The notes: a model not told the origin generated them from the letters alone. A DNA stretch of 64,000 nt from Melieria omissa (GCA_963971225.1 OZ020269.1:14660921-14724920); one strand, 5' to 3'. Counted from the stretch's first letter, positions 30,960-43,899 are shown. Program-made: numbers and translations.

Positions 30960-31990
30960 GATTTATGGTCAGGACCTGTGGAAGAACTTGAACCCAAAAA
31001 CTTGAACTTTAATAAACCAAATTTCATATCAAACTAATCAACAAACAACAACAATCAACAATCTCGTTAATCTCAAAAAGTTTGATCCATTAGTGGATAA
31101 AGACTTTTGTGTAGAGAATTTATGCCTTGAAGATGACTCACAGTCATGATCAGAGAAAGAACTTGAATATGAAGGTTTTGAACCCGAAAACTTGAAACTT
31201 TAATGCACCAAATTTCATATCAAACTAATCAACAAAATCTCGTTAATCTCAAAAGGTTTGAGCCCTTAGTGGATAAAGACTTTTGTGTAGAGAATTTATG
31301 CCTTGAAGATGACTCACAGTCAGGATCAGAGAAAGAACTTGAATATGAAGAACTTGAACCCGAAAACTTGAAACTTTAATGCACCAAATTTCATATCAAA
31401 CTAATCAACAAAATCTCGTTAATCTCAAAAACTTTGATCCATTAGTGGATAAAGACTTCTGTGTAGAGAATTTATGCCTTGAAGATGACTCACAGTCAGG
31501 ATCAGAGAAAGAACTTGAATATGAAGGACTTGAACCCGAAAACTTGAAACTTTAATGCACCAAATTTCATATCAAACTAATCAACAAAATCTCGTTAATC
31601 TCAAAAACTTTGAGCCATTAGTGGATAAAGACTTTTGTGCAGAGAATTTATGCTTTGAAGATGACTTACAGTCAGGATCAGAGAAAGAACTTGAATACGA
31701 AGAACTTGAAGCTTTAATGAACAGAGAGTCATGATTTTTGTGTAGAGAATTTGTATCGAGAGGACGACTCACAATCAGGATCAGAGAAAGAACTTGAAGC
31801 TTTAATGGATAGGGATTTATGATTTTGTATGTTGGGGTTTGTGCCTTGAAGATGACTTACAGTCAGGATCAGAGAATGAACTTGAATTCAAAGAACTTGA
31901 AGCTTTCATTGATAGGAACTCACGATTTTGTATGTTGGCGATTTGTGTTTTGACGACGAACCCCATTCATGATCAGAGAAAGAACTTGGG
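30960..31990 (+). repeat. 176-bp tandem repeat, each full unit holding a 58-codon frame
   Basis: Period is exactly 176 bp over about four units (reference word GATCAGAGAAAG near 31148, 31324, 31500 and 31676), then shortened 87-105 bp derivatives to about 31990. In the intact units a reading frame runs ATG..TAA for 177 nt, and the stop overlaps the next start as TAATG: 31203-31379 and 31379-31555, with a third from 31555 that reads on to TGA at 31732. The peptide starts MHQISYQTNQQN and ends EPENLKL with an acidic middle (EDDSQSGSEKELEYE). The first unit has no ATG and has a TGA. I recognise no family, and translation is unproven. Confidence 0.85.
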
Positions 31991-32089
31991 TGCGAAGCAC
32001 TTGAACCTTTTCTGAATTATTATTTATGCCAAACTAGCAGGGCCTGGCGGCTTTGAACGCAAGTTTAAAGTCAATGGGCACAATAAATC

Positions 32090-33690
32090 AAGTTTCTCTT
32101 AACCCTTTGTTGACTCTGATAGACTTTTCGGAAAAAGACTTGTATAATTATTTCTTTTTTGAAGTGAAGTGCTTTCACAAATTTTGTGCATTTTTGTGAG
32201 AGAAACTCCATTAAAACATGTTTTCCCCATACAAATTCTTAACCCATTGTTGACTCCGTCATATTTTTATATTCAAAATTTAGAAAACTAAAAACACGTG
32301 TCAAATTTCTTTCGATTTCAAGTGTTTTCAGACATTTTTATGTGTTTGAACACTTTCTTCAAAATTTGTTTAAACTTTTAACCCATTGTTGACCCCTCAA
32401 ATTTAGAATTTATCAAAAATAGAAAAACATGTTCACAATTATATTCTATTTTAAGTGTTTTCAGAATTAGCTGTGTGTTTTCATACTTTCTCTAAAAAAA
32501 AAGTTTAACCCCTCGTTGACCCGTCAGATTTTGAATTCCAAAAAAATGCAAAACACTTGTCCAACTATCTTCGATTTTAGGTGTTTTCACCAATTTAAAA
32601 ATCAATAGGTCCCTATGTTCATGTTTCTTTATGCAAACCTTAACCTATTGTTGACCCCGTTAAATGTGAATTTTTTGAAAAAAAAAATCAAAAACACTTG
32701 TCGAACTATTTCTCATTTGAAATGCTTTCAACATATTTGGGGTAAAAATAAATCATTTTTCTTCATACCAATCCTTAACCCAGTGTTGTCCCCGTCAGAT
32801 TTTGAGTCTCCAAAAAGAAAACAAAATGTTTTTAATTACAAACTTAAAATTTGATGTTAAATTATTTTTGATTTCAAGTGTTTTCACCCATTTGGAAGAC
32901 AATAGGCCCATCGGTTCTTATTTCTATATGCAAATCTTTACCTATTTTTGACTTCGTTGAATTTTGATTTTCAAAAAATTGAAAAGGAAGTTTTCCAAAA
33001 AATTAAAATTACGTGTTAAATAATTTTTGATTTCAAGTGTTTTCACCGATTTTGAAGACAGTATGCCCATCCGTTCGTATTTCTATATGCAAATCTTAAC
33101 CCATTGTAGACTTTGTTGATTTTTGATTTTCAAAAAATCGAAAAAAAACTAGTTTTAGTTTTTAAAATAATATTAATTACGTGTAATAAATTACGATGAA
33201 ACGATGTATACAAAACTTAACCCATTGTTGACTCCCTTAAATTTTGATTTTCAAAAAATTTAAAAATATGTGTCTAAATTTTCCAAAACATGAAAATTAC
33301 GTGTTCAATTATTTTTGATTTCAAGTGTTTTTACCAATTTTGAAGACAGTAGGCCCATCCGTTCGTATTTCTATATGCAAACCTTAACCCATTGTTGACT
33401 TTGTTTTATTTTGTTTTAAAAAAAATTGAAAAAAGGTGTTTTAGTTTTAAAAAAATTTAAATTACGTGTTAATTTAAACAATTTTGAAGACAGTAGGTCC
33501 ACCGATGAAACGATGTATACACTAACTTAACCCATACAGTAACTTAACCCATTGTTGACTCCCTTAAATTTTGATTTTCGAAAAATTGAAAAAATACGTG
33601 TCAACGTTTTTTTAGATTTGGAATATTTTCAGCAAGTTTAAATCACGTTCTTCATACAATACCTTAACCCACGTTTTGCCCTTTTATACC
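32090..33690. repeat. Degenerate tandem array, about 140-bp period
   Basis: About a dozen copies marked by CTTAACCCATTGTTGACTCC, then TTTTGATTTTCAAAAAATTG, TTGATTTCAAGTGTTTTCAC and GTTCGTATTTCTATATGCAA. Spacing ranges from 111 to 178 bp. Non-coding. Confidence 0.8.
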
Positions 33691-35639
33691 CCGAATTTAA
33701 AAAAAAACATCATAGCAGAGGTTCATTTTTTGAAATGTACCTACAGACCAAATTTCTTGTTTGGGCTGGTCAATGATGAATCAGTCAGTTAGTCAGTCAG
33801 GACACAGAATTATATGACTGATCACTGACCAATTAACTAAACCCTGAACTAACCAAAGATCATTAAAATCTCGTAAATGTTAAAGAATTTGAAACTTTAG
33901 TCAAATTCATGTAAAATTTTAGTCAAATTCATGTAAAACTAATCACAGACCAATTCAATCTGAAGAATTTTCAGTGCATCTGGTTGGAAAAATAAGTGAC
34001 CTATGACCTAACCGAAGAGAGACAAAAATCCAAGAGTTGATATTTTCTAAGAATTCCGGGCAATTTCTACAAAGTTTTATGCATTCGTTTTAAATATTTG
34101 AAGCAAAAATTTTTCTGAAGGCTAAAATTTGCTAACTTTATACAAACGAAAATCCCCACAGCGCAACGGTAAAGTCCCAAACATTAGTGTCACATGTTGT
34201 GCTCATTAATACGACAACAACAACAAGCGACACAAGTCGAGTGTCAGGCGATGCCACACACACACAGTGCAAGCGCCAAAATGGTTTTGACACCTTGCGG
34301 CTGGACGCGCCACATGCAAAGCTGTGGTCTCGTTCGGTGCTGTCGCCATTTGGCAGCTCTGATCGGCTTATGGCATTTTCCCTCCCTGCCCCACCAGCTG
34401 TACGCGACCGCTAATGTGTTTGATAATCCACGCATTTATTTGATGGCAAGTCATTTGCGTAGTCATTTCAGTGTTGATAGTCTGACACCCACTTAACCCC
34501 CCAGAACCAACTCTGATGCCCCTCCGACCCATTGCACTGCGCTCACGTCATGACAGTTGATTCTAATGTATTCGATGGTGATTTAACTTTTCGTTTGACG
34601 CTGCTCAAGTTTGGGTTAAGTCAAGTTTATTTGCGGCACTAAGCGATGCGATTTTTTGTTTTTCCTTTGAAAATGTTTCCTCATCTGGAAACTGTGTTGA
34701 ATTCCATCAACTTTCTGCAAGTTCATTCGTTCGCTGTGCACCTGAAACATTTGGCTGGCATAGTTTTTGCAGTCGACTGAAAATAATGCGCCGTGGGGTG
34801 AAAGTGCCACCCCGGCAACTGGGGGGTCGAAGCAAAACTCAAAAGTTGCAAGCGTGCAAAAAATGCAAATACAAAGTGCGCCTTTGTAGCGAAGCGAGCG
34901 ATAACGGATTGGCAGATGGCAGCTGCTAACTGGCTGGAAATTTGCGGATTCTTGTGTGCGGGCACAAGTTTTGTGAAACAAAGCAAAAGTTCAGAGTTCA
35001 CGAAGCAAGTTTGCAAACGAAAATGGGCACATAATTTCGTGTTGCGGAAGCAGCGTACAACGTGAGCAGATTTGCTGCGCATGGGAGGGAAAAACCTGAA
35101 ACAGTTATTCAATTGTGCGGAGAAGCGAACGAACGAACGAGCGAACGAGTTGAAAAGTGTAAAATGCTTTTCAAAAGTATTTCAGAATTTTGAATTAAAA
35201 ATTCAAATTTGATAGATGGGACACACACACACACACACACAAAACTGGCGAGATTGAACCAGCAGTTATGATGGTTGGGAATACAAAAGGCGAGAGAAAG
35301 CCACCAGGACACGGAACTTTAGACAGACAAGATGGAGAAAGAGAAGAGAGAAGAGAGAAGAGCCACTTGGGGGAAAACTGAGAAATGAGATTTTTGATGT
35401 TTTCTTTCGAAAGAGTGATTGCTGCGTAAATGGAATATTAAACTTTTAAAATATAAAATTATGCTTCAGGTGAACAGCTTTTGTGGTTAGTTGATAAGTG
35501 TTATTCTTTGCCAAGTAGAACAATAAGTCAGTCATTTTACTTTTATTCTTTGTTCAGAAGCAGAATAAGTCAGTAGACGTGTAAGTACGAGGAAGCAGTA
35601 GCTAAAAATAACTACAGGCTTAGGAGCTGGTAAAGCAGC
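33691..35639. other. Intergenic DNA, no gene supported
   Basis: The segment 34150-35110 is less AT-rich, with several 70-130 codon frames on both strands but no domain or codon-usage support. There is a (CA)n tract at 35222-35241, GAACGAAC repeats near 35127 and AGAGAAG repeats near 35338-35365. A small direct duplication (TAGTCAAATTCATGTAAAA) lies near 33900-33940. Confidence 0.45.
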
Positions 35640-37650
35640 TACAGACAGTGAAAAAACTTGGAAAAACTCGGTTTTTTCAAGGGTTACTCTTTTAATATAA
35701 ATTGTTTTCGAATTTCTTGAACATTATTAGAGACTTTCGAACAATTTTTAGGAACCCGGAGAGTTCCAAGTGTAACACAAATAATCTGATTTAGAAGCTA
35801 CTTAGTTGAAGTTCTTTAGTTGAATGGTATTGAAAACTTCGATTCATCATAAAATTTCCAAGGTTACCAATGGAATTTTAAACTTTTGACCAATTTTTGG
35901 GTAACTAAATATAACAATTCTGAGATTACCATTAGACCTTCGGATACTTTTGACCCATTTTTGGGTAACTAAAAAGTTCTACTATACAATTTAGCCATAC
36001 TTCATAAATTCAGTTTTTCTAGTTTACAGTGTGACCAGTATATATTCATACAAAAACAAAGTAGTTTTTATTGATCAAAACAGTAGTTGGAAAAGTTTAA
36101 ACGGTTAACAATTATAAATTGAAGTATAAAGATTTGATTTAAAAGACAATTACTCTACAAGTCATGAAATGATTATAAAATGTTTTTTATGTTATCGTTC
36201 AACATCAAATTTTTGGACTTTGACATACAATTTTTTGGACTTTCGATAATTTTTTGGATAGCTGAAGAATTATTCTGCACGATGAGTTTTTTATAAAATT
36301 GTGAATATAACTCTTTTCAATAACTATACTTTATATTTTTTTGATTTTCCATATTTTTGATTTTCCATGAAAAACTAAAGACTTTCAATCTATTTCTAGG
36401 TAGCTGTAAAGTTCTATTACACGATGAGCCTTACTAGTTCTTCTGGATACGAAGATTAAGGCAGTGGAATGATTGTGAAAGGCTCTACTTGTTTTAAAGT
36501 TGCTCTTCAACATCAAATTTCTAAGACATCCTGAGGGACACCGGGTACTTTCAAACCATTTGAACCATTTGAAGAGTTTCACTATAGGTTTAGCTATACT
36601 ATTTGTCTCTGGGTCCTTCAGTTTAGGAGCTACAGGCCGTGCAATAATTGTGAAAAGTTCGACTGTTTTCAAAGTTACTCTCCAACATCAGAATTTTCAA
36701 ATTTACTTTAGAACAACTGGGATTTTCGACCTATTTTTAGGTAACTGACGAGTTCTACTATAGGATAAGTAAAACTAAATATCTTTGGGTCTTCTAGTTT
36801 AGGAGTACAAAAAGGTCCATAATTATAAAAAACTCGACTTTTTCAAAGTTACTCTCCAACATCACAACTTTTAAATTTCCTTTGAAACAACTGGGACTCT
36901 TGACCTATTTTTAAGTAGAGTTTTACTCTACTCTACTCTAAGTCAAAGTGTTTATCTCTGGGTCTTCTAGTTTGTGAGTTACAGACAGTTCAATGATGAT
37001 GAAAAACTTGACATTTTTCAAAGCTACTCTTCAATATCAGCATTTTTCAGATTTTCTTTGGAACAACTGGGACTTTCGACCTATTTTTAGGTAGCTGATG
37101 AGTTTTACTATACCATAAGTCAGGTTTATCTCTAGGTCTGTTAGTTTAGGAGCTACAGAAAGTTCAATAAAAATGAAAAACTCGACTTCTTTCAAAGTTA
37201 CTCTTCAACATCAAATTTTTCAGATTTCCATTAGAACAACTGGGACTTTCGACCCATTTTAAGATAGCTGACAAGTTCATCTTACGATAACTTATATTTT
37301 ATGTCTCTGATCTTTTAGTTTAGAAGCTATAGGCAGTGAAATGATTGCACAGAGCTCGAAAACCTTTTTTCAAAGTAACTCTTCAACATCAAATTTTTCA
37401 GATTTCCTTTGGAACAGCTGGGAATTTCGACCTATTTTTGGGCAGCTGACGAATTCTGCTATACGTCAAGTCATATTTTATGTCTCCAGCTCTTCTAGTT
37501 TAGGAGCCACAGACCTTACTGCAAGCCTCTGGCCGTCTTAATTTAGGAGCTACGTGCAATGGAGTGATTGTTCAAAAATTATATATTTTTTCAAATCATC
37601 TTTCAATATTAAATGTTTCAGATATTTTGTGGAATGTTGCGGATTTTTTA
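35640..37650. repeat. Degenerate tandem array, about 175-bp period
   Basis: Copies carry CTTCTAGTTTAGGAGCTACA, AAAACTCGACTTTTTTCAAA, GTTACTCTTCAACATCAAAT and CTGGGACTTTCGACCTATTT. Reference positions are about 36621, 36797, 36970, 37144, 37318 and 37498. Units before 36400 are more diverged. Non-coding. Confidence 0.85.
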
Positions 37651-39112
37651 TTTATTTTTGGTTAGTTGAAGAGTTCCACTACTTCTAGTTCTGTCAAACT
37701 TTTAGGAGCTATAGGTTGTGGAATGATTATGAAAATTGATACTTCATATATCAGGCTGTTTTTTGTAGTTCTATGACTCTTCTAGGAACCACAAAGCGTG
37801 GAATGATTATAAAAATAGATACTTCATATCTTTAGATCTTTTCTTCTAGTTCTCTGACTCTTCTAGGAGCTACAGGAATGAATATGAAACAGGATGCTTC
37901 ATATCTCTGGCTTTTCTCTTCTGCTTCTCTGATTCTTCTAGGAACAACAAGCGGCGAAATGGTTATAAAAACAGATACAGATAGTCGTGGAATAATTATA
38001 AAACAGATACTTCATATATTTAGATCTTTTCTTCTAGATCTCTGACTCTTCTAGGAGCTACAAAGTGTAAAAGACAATGAAAATAGATACTTTATATCTC
38101 GAGCTCTTCTATTCTAGTTCTCTGACTCTTCTAGGAGCCATAAGTCGTGGAATGTTTATAAAAACAGATACTTCATATCTTTAGATCTTTTCTTCTAGAT
38201 CTCTGCCTCTTCTAGGACCTATGAAAAAAGATACTTCTTATCTCAAGCTCATCTCTTTTAGTCCTCTGTCTCTTCTAGGATCTACGAACTGTGGAAAGAT
38301 TATGAAAATAGATACTTCATATCTCTGGTTTTTCTCTTCTGGTTCTCTGACTTTTCTAGGAGTTACAGACTGTGGAATGATTATGAATTTTTTCTAGATC
38401 TCTGACTCTTCTAGGAGCTACGAACTGTGGAATTATTATGAAAATATATACTTCATATCTCGGGATCTTCTATTCTAGTTCTCTGACTCTTCTAGAAGCC
38501 ATAAGTCGTGGAATGATTATAAAAACAGATACTTCATATCTTGAGATCTTTTCTTCTAGTTCTCTGACTCTTCTAGGATCTATGAAAAAATATACTTCAT
38601 ATCTCTAGTTCATCTCTTCTAGTTCTCTGTCTCGTCTAGGATCTACGAACTGTAGAAAGATTATGAAAATAGATACTTCATATCTCGCGCTCTTCTATTC
38701 TAGTTCTCTGACTCTTGTAGGAGCCGTGGAATGATTATGAATAAAGATACTTTTCTTCTACTTCTCTGACACTTCTAGGAGATTCAGGCTTTGGAATGAG
38801 TATGAAACAAGATGCTTCATATCTCTAGCTCATCTCTTCTAGTCTCCTGTCTCTTCTAGGATCTACGAACTGTGGAAAGATTATGAAACTATATACTTCA
38901 TATCTCGCGCTCTTCTGTTCTAGTTCTCTGACTCTTCTAGGAGCTATAGAACATGGAATGACTATGAAATAAGATGATTCATATCTCTGGCTTTTCTCTT
39001 TTGGTCCTCTGACTCTTCTAGGAGCTACGAACTGTAGAATAATTGTAAAAAAAGATACATCAAATCTCTGGCTCTTCTGTTTTATTCCTCTGACTCTTTT
39101 AGAAGCCAAAGG
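37651..39112. repeat. Degenerate tandem array, about 75-95 bp period
   Basis: Roughly 17 copies of TCTCTGACTCTTCTAGGAGC, TACGAACTGTGGAATGATTA and GAAAATAGATACTTCATATC. The TCTTCTAG..GGAGC word is shared with the preceding 175-bp array, so this is probably a shortened derivative of it. Confidence 0.85.
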
Positions 39113-41045
39113 CTGTGAATGATCACAAAAACTGTTTTGGTTTCAATGTTAAAGTTCAATATAAACTTTTGCGAAATTCCTGTGAGATATTGAGGACTGT
39201 TGATCCATTTTTCATTCCATTTTTTGGAAGATGTCCGAGAGAGATTGAGTAGCAAAAACTGCTCTCGACAAACCTTGCACTCTATAGGAGAAATAAGAGA
39301 CAAAAGATGAAGACGAAGAACAAGAACAAGAACAAGAAAAAACTATGACAAAGAACCAGAAAATAAGAAAATAGTTAAGAAAAAGGGACAAGAAGAACTA
39401 GAACGCGAAAGAGCAGCTCTTTCTAATTTTTAGGCTGCGGGAACTTGAACGTTTCGCTAAACCACCAATCGCTAAGGAGCGTTTAGCAAAAATTGATTTA
39501 TTTTGTTTATACTGAAAAATATCTGGGTTCACTTTTGAAGTAGACTTGGAAATTTCTAAATCTTTCTAAAGCTTTGTAATTTTAAATCGTTGTTTGAGCG
39601 AAGTAGCAGCAACTGTACGCAATTGTACTCATTCGACATTCATTAGTTTCATTTTTGTAATTTAAGACTTTTTTTTTTATTCTAACAGAACATCAGTGAT
39701 TGATGTAAGTAGAAAGTATTCAACTTTTAATATCCCAAATTAAATCCCCTCGCTTTCCTGTTAGTATTTAGTTGAGAGCTTAACACGTATAACACTCACA
39801 CATAGTTGTCTGTCTTGTCTTCAATTTCATACATCAAAACTTTGCCCAGCCGCTGCTAAACCTGACCCACTTTCATAACAAGAACAACAACAACAAGAAT
39901 GTACAATTTTGCAATTTCATATTTGTGCCCGACATGCCATAATCAAACTGACAACTCACTCGGGATACAACTTTGATTCCCAATGCGTTTTGACTTTTTA
40001 CCAACGAAACACTAAGTCGAATTGACAGACTAAAATATTTCACCTGCTCGCTGTGTTGAAAATTTACAGAACCTGTTTTGCAAACATGAATTCTCATAAA
40101 TAAAATCAATGTTTCGTTTTATTATTTGTTTTGATGCCAAAAAAAAACAACTCAAAGCTCAATGCCATTTCTTGATTAATGCGAAAGTTGCCAGCCGACA
40201 TTAATTCAACACACGCCCAGAATATTTATTTGTAATATGAAATGTGAATATGAAACGGAAGGGCAACACGACTCGTTGCACACCTGCTGACAGCTGAAGC
40301 GTTGTAAATGCGTTCATGTTGTTGTTGTAAAATATAGCACACAAAAACTATGCACTATGCATGAGCCGTGGTCCCCTGACACACACACACACACACAGAC
40401 ACACCGAAGTCAAGAGTGAAATTCGCTGAAATATGAACTCAACAGGCCACTTTGCATAATTTATCCACTTGTAGCGTTTTTCGAGCCGCTTGAAACAAAT
40501 TCAAGCCGAGCGTTGATGCTGCGGGCGAGCACTACTCGACGTTGGCGGAAGAGGCAGTGGCGCAATTCATATTTGACGACGAGCAGTCAACAACATTTGC
40601 AATGCTGCTGACGTCGTCATGAAAATTTTGTTTGCCAACGCAATGTTACCTCATCGTGCAATTTTAGTATGGGCGTAATTTTACTCAAAAAGTGTGCGAT
40701 AATATATATTTGTTGTAATTTTCATAAAGTTAACGCTGAAGCTGAAAAATTACATTTAAACGTGACGATTTGTGGATGCAAAAGTAGGTTTGACGAATGC
40801 TTTGCGAAAACCATGTACGTGTTGACATAGAGTTGAGTGAAATTGTAGAACATTTTTAGATACAAATTTTGTCATTTTGAAGTATAGAAAATTAACTAAA
40901 ATTTTCTTTTGGAGAAATGGACACGGAGAAAAAATCATTCAGGTAATGAGGCTCAACTAATTTGAAGAGTTTTGAAGCGTTTAAAATTGATGCATCATTT
41001 TGAATTGAATGGATGATTATGGAACACTCGACTAATTAACAATGG
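39113..41045. other. Intergenic DNA, no gene supported
   Basis: A purine-rich run at 39300-39420 and a (CA)n tract at 40379-40402, otherwise AT-rich with no domain-bearing frame. Confidence 0.45.
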
Positions 41046-41051
41046 AGTTAC

Positions 41052-41142
41052 TTAACCCTTTCAGTGACAATGTCCAATATATGGGACGACAGCCCATACA
41101 ATTCATACAGCGGGCTGTTATTTTCATGTCGGAAAGGGTTAA
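41052..41142. mobile_element. 83-bp TTAA-flanked mini inverted-repeat element (candidate)
   Basis: CCCTTTCAGTGACA (from 41056) and its imperfect reverse CGGAAAGGG (to 41138) lie between TTAA 41052-41055 and 41139-41142. GCCCATAC..GCGGGC in the middle could pair. The CCCTTTC start matches the 489-bp element at 60137-60625. Very short, so it could be a deletion derivative or chance. Confidence 0.5.
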
Positions 41143-41860
41143 AATCGAGAGAGACCAGTCCAAGTGAAGGCCGCAGAATCACCCAACGATGAGGCAGACC
41201 TGGAAACTTGCCAGTCAAAGAGTTATATTCATAGGGCAATCAAGTTTCTGTACCTTAATCTGGTGTTACTGAGGTCCTGACTGGTCTACAACAACAACAA
41301 CAACAACAAGAAAAACAACCAAGCAGAAATCCATAGTTTCTATTATAGAGCAGTGATGAGGGAATAAGGGACACACGGAGCGTATGAGTGATACCTACCT
41401 TCACGCACAACGAAATGCGTCAATCATACGCCGTGTTGGACATGCGGCTCTTTTGTGCAGTGCGGGTTTTTAAAAGTTTTTTTATTGATGCATCATCTCG
41501 ACTACTTAACAATGGAGAATGAGCTACTCGGAACTCGAGTTTTCAGATAACCGGCTTAAAGAGATCCAGAGTCTCTGAGAAACTTGATGTTAAGGGCCGC
41601 CAATACTCGCAAGTCAAAGAGTAATCAAGTCTTTGTACCTTCATCTGGTGTTGCTAAGACCCTGTTTGGTCTATGCGCCGATCAGTGTAACCTAACCTAA
41701 CTTGAGATGAAGTACTGGAACTTGAGTTGTCGTACAACGTTCGCTTCATAGAAGTGTTGGACTGGCTAAAGAAGATGCAGAGTCTTTGGGAAACTTGGTG
41801 TCAAAAGTCGCCAAGTGAAGACCACAAAAACACCCAACGATGAGATTGACCAGATCTAAT
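41143..41860 (+). mobile_element. LINE 3'-end fragments
   Basis: Two related pieces: 41155-41290 and 41570-41855 share CACCCAACGATGAG, AAGTCAAAGAGT and TGTACCTTCATCTGGTGTTG..GACC..GGTCTA. The second carries GTAACCTAACCTAAC at about 41690-41705, the tail type seen on other LINE ends in this window. No coding part remains. Confidence 0.55.
41330..41470. repeat. Dispersed duplicate with internal CGTATGA palindrome, copy 1
   Basis: Matches 42905-43070 over about 120 bp, with (CAA)n before it in both places. Key words are GGGACACACGGAGCGTATGA and GCGTCAATCATACGCCG, which form 7-8 bp inverted arms around a 30-bp loop. Confidence 0.65.
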
Positions 41861-42538
41861 TAAAGTAGTTGCGATCCTGCCCACTTATTACCCAAGAAAA
41901 AGAGAAGCAAAAGCTATATAAATATTTTAGAAATTTTTACAGTCACATCGAACATTCACTTTAAATTTTAGTTAGAATTTTTTAGGATTTTCGAATTTTG
42001 TTTTCTCCAAAAACTTGCGCAGCAGTTTTCCTCTGCTGATTTATGCCTTCAACTGTCCAAAACAAATGTGCCAATCTTCTCTTAAAATTCGCACACAATC
42101 AACATCATTGCTCTGCCAGCTGATTGAAGAAGATGCGACAAATTTTGCTGATTTGAATAAATATTCTCCATTTGCAAGTCCAAGAGACACATTAAGTAAA
42201 ACGTGCAGCTCAAGTCAAAGTTTTAAACAATTGATTTATGGCATTTTGGCACATTTGGCTAGAAAATTTATCTTCTCTTTTGCTTTTGCAGCCAAGAGAA
42301 TTGTTTGTTTCATTTTGCCGGCGGCCACACTTGAAAAATCTTCCAATTGCTGTGACCCAAAGGCACAGCAGCCACAGCCAAGCGGCAGCTAAATAATGTC
42401 TCTTCCAGCAAATACCATAAATATTTATCCCCTATACAGCAAAGCAGCACTGAACGCTCATAATTAATGGCTGCGCAGAAATATAAATGAGCATCTCAAT
42501 CACAATTACGTTGCGATATCTATCGACACGCGCTGACG
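41861..42538. other. Intergenic DNA, no gene supported
   Basis: A 125-codon plus frame at 42015-42392 (MRSSFPLLIYAF..) has no recognisable domain and no obvious promoter or splice context. I leave it uncalled. The 3' part (42400-42538) leads into a possible promoter. Confidence 0.4.
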
Positions 42539-42579
42539 TATATAAATTTTTCGCTTCCTTTGCATTCAACAGTCTCAGT
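42539..42579 (+). promoter_or_regulatory. Possible core promoter (TATATAAA with Inr)
   Basis: TATATAAA at 42539-42546 is followed by ACAGTC about 30 nt after the TATAAA T and by a consensus TCAGT at 42575-42579. No long ORF starts downstream on the plus strand (first ATG gives about 8 codons), so it could start a non-coding exon or be chance. Confidence 0.3.
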
Positions 42580-43899
42580 GCTAAACTTAGCCAACAGCGC
42601 TAACTGCAAATCAACATAAATTTTGCAATTTGAGCTCATTTTAGCGCAAACAATTTAATTGCAAATAGCAACAAACACTTTTGTGGTTGCAGTAGCAATA
42701 AAAATGTACAAAAAAAGGAAACCACAATGATAGTAGTACACAAGTGAGGCAAAACAATGCTGCGGCGCATAGGGGCCACCGGAAGCGGAAACTAATAATG
42801 AATGTTTGCGCCATCAATTCGCTGAAATGAAAACAAATTAAAAGCGTTCCAATGGACGCTGAAGGACACAGGCTGCACATATGCAAGCAAAAACACACAA
42901 GCAACACAAACAACAACAACAACAACAAAGCAGCAACCCATAATTGCTACTATGGTGCAGTAATCAGGGAATGGGGGCACACGGTGCGTATGAGTGATGT
43001 GCCCGTTCGAACACAGCGAAACGCGTCAATCATACGCCGCGTTGAACTTGTTGCTGTTGTGTGGAGCGAATGCTAATAAAAACGAAAATTGCAGTCGGGT
43101 CAGCAACGAGTGAACGAGACAACAACATGAGGTCATGAGTGCATGTTTAGCTGCGCATTGGGAGCAGTGAAGGGCAGAGTGTGTATGGCAATTTTAATTT
43201 GTTGGCTGCACATTTTCGGCGTAATTTCGTTTTATTGGCTTCATGCCATGTTTTAATATTTCCTTTTTTAATTTTGCCTTTTGATGAGCAAATTTTTTAT
43301 CGAAACGCAATGCAAGTTAATGAACGTCAGGCCAAAGCTAAAGTTTTGCAATCACAGCAACAATTATAGCTGCAACAGCAATGATGCGCATAAATTCCAG
43401 CGAGAAATGTTTTATTGCAGAAACAACAACATAATAGTAGTAAATCGACAACAGACAACGATGAGTGCATAGAACTTTGACGCTGTTGTGGTTTGGAATT
43501 TTCATTAGGCAAAGTTTGTTGCTGACCAGCGGGCGCATGAAATATTTGTGGACGTGTGAAATGTGCACAGCAATAAAAATTGGCAAACAAAAGTATCAAA
43601 GATGTATGTGTGTGTGTATTTTTGTGCTCTTTGTCTGTGTAGGAGTAATCAAATAATTAAGTAACAATGCTGCTCGTAATGAGAAAAATTAACTATCAGC
43701 TGTTGTGTGCTGAAAATGTTGGTTGCGCCCATAAGATGGTATTTTTTTTCTGTATATGTGTATGTGTGTGTATGTGGGTGTGTTTTTGCGCGTGTGTGAG
43801 TGCATGGTCATATAATTTAGTATCTGCAAATTGAGTTCCAAATGAGCAATGTGGGAATTTTGAGGCAGCATGAACGTGGGGAATCTGGGAGATATGGGG
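42580..43899. other. Intergenic DNA with duplicate copy 2
   Basis: Contains the second copy of the CGTATGA-palindrome duplicate (about 42905-43070), CAA-rich runs and TG-rich tracts near 43600-43620 and 43755-43800. No gene is supported. Confidence 0.45.

Noticed and set aside
42015..42392. 125-codon plus-strand frame (MRSSFPLLIYAF..)
   Set aside because: No domain, signal or conserved context, and length alone is not enough in this window.
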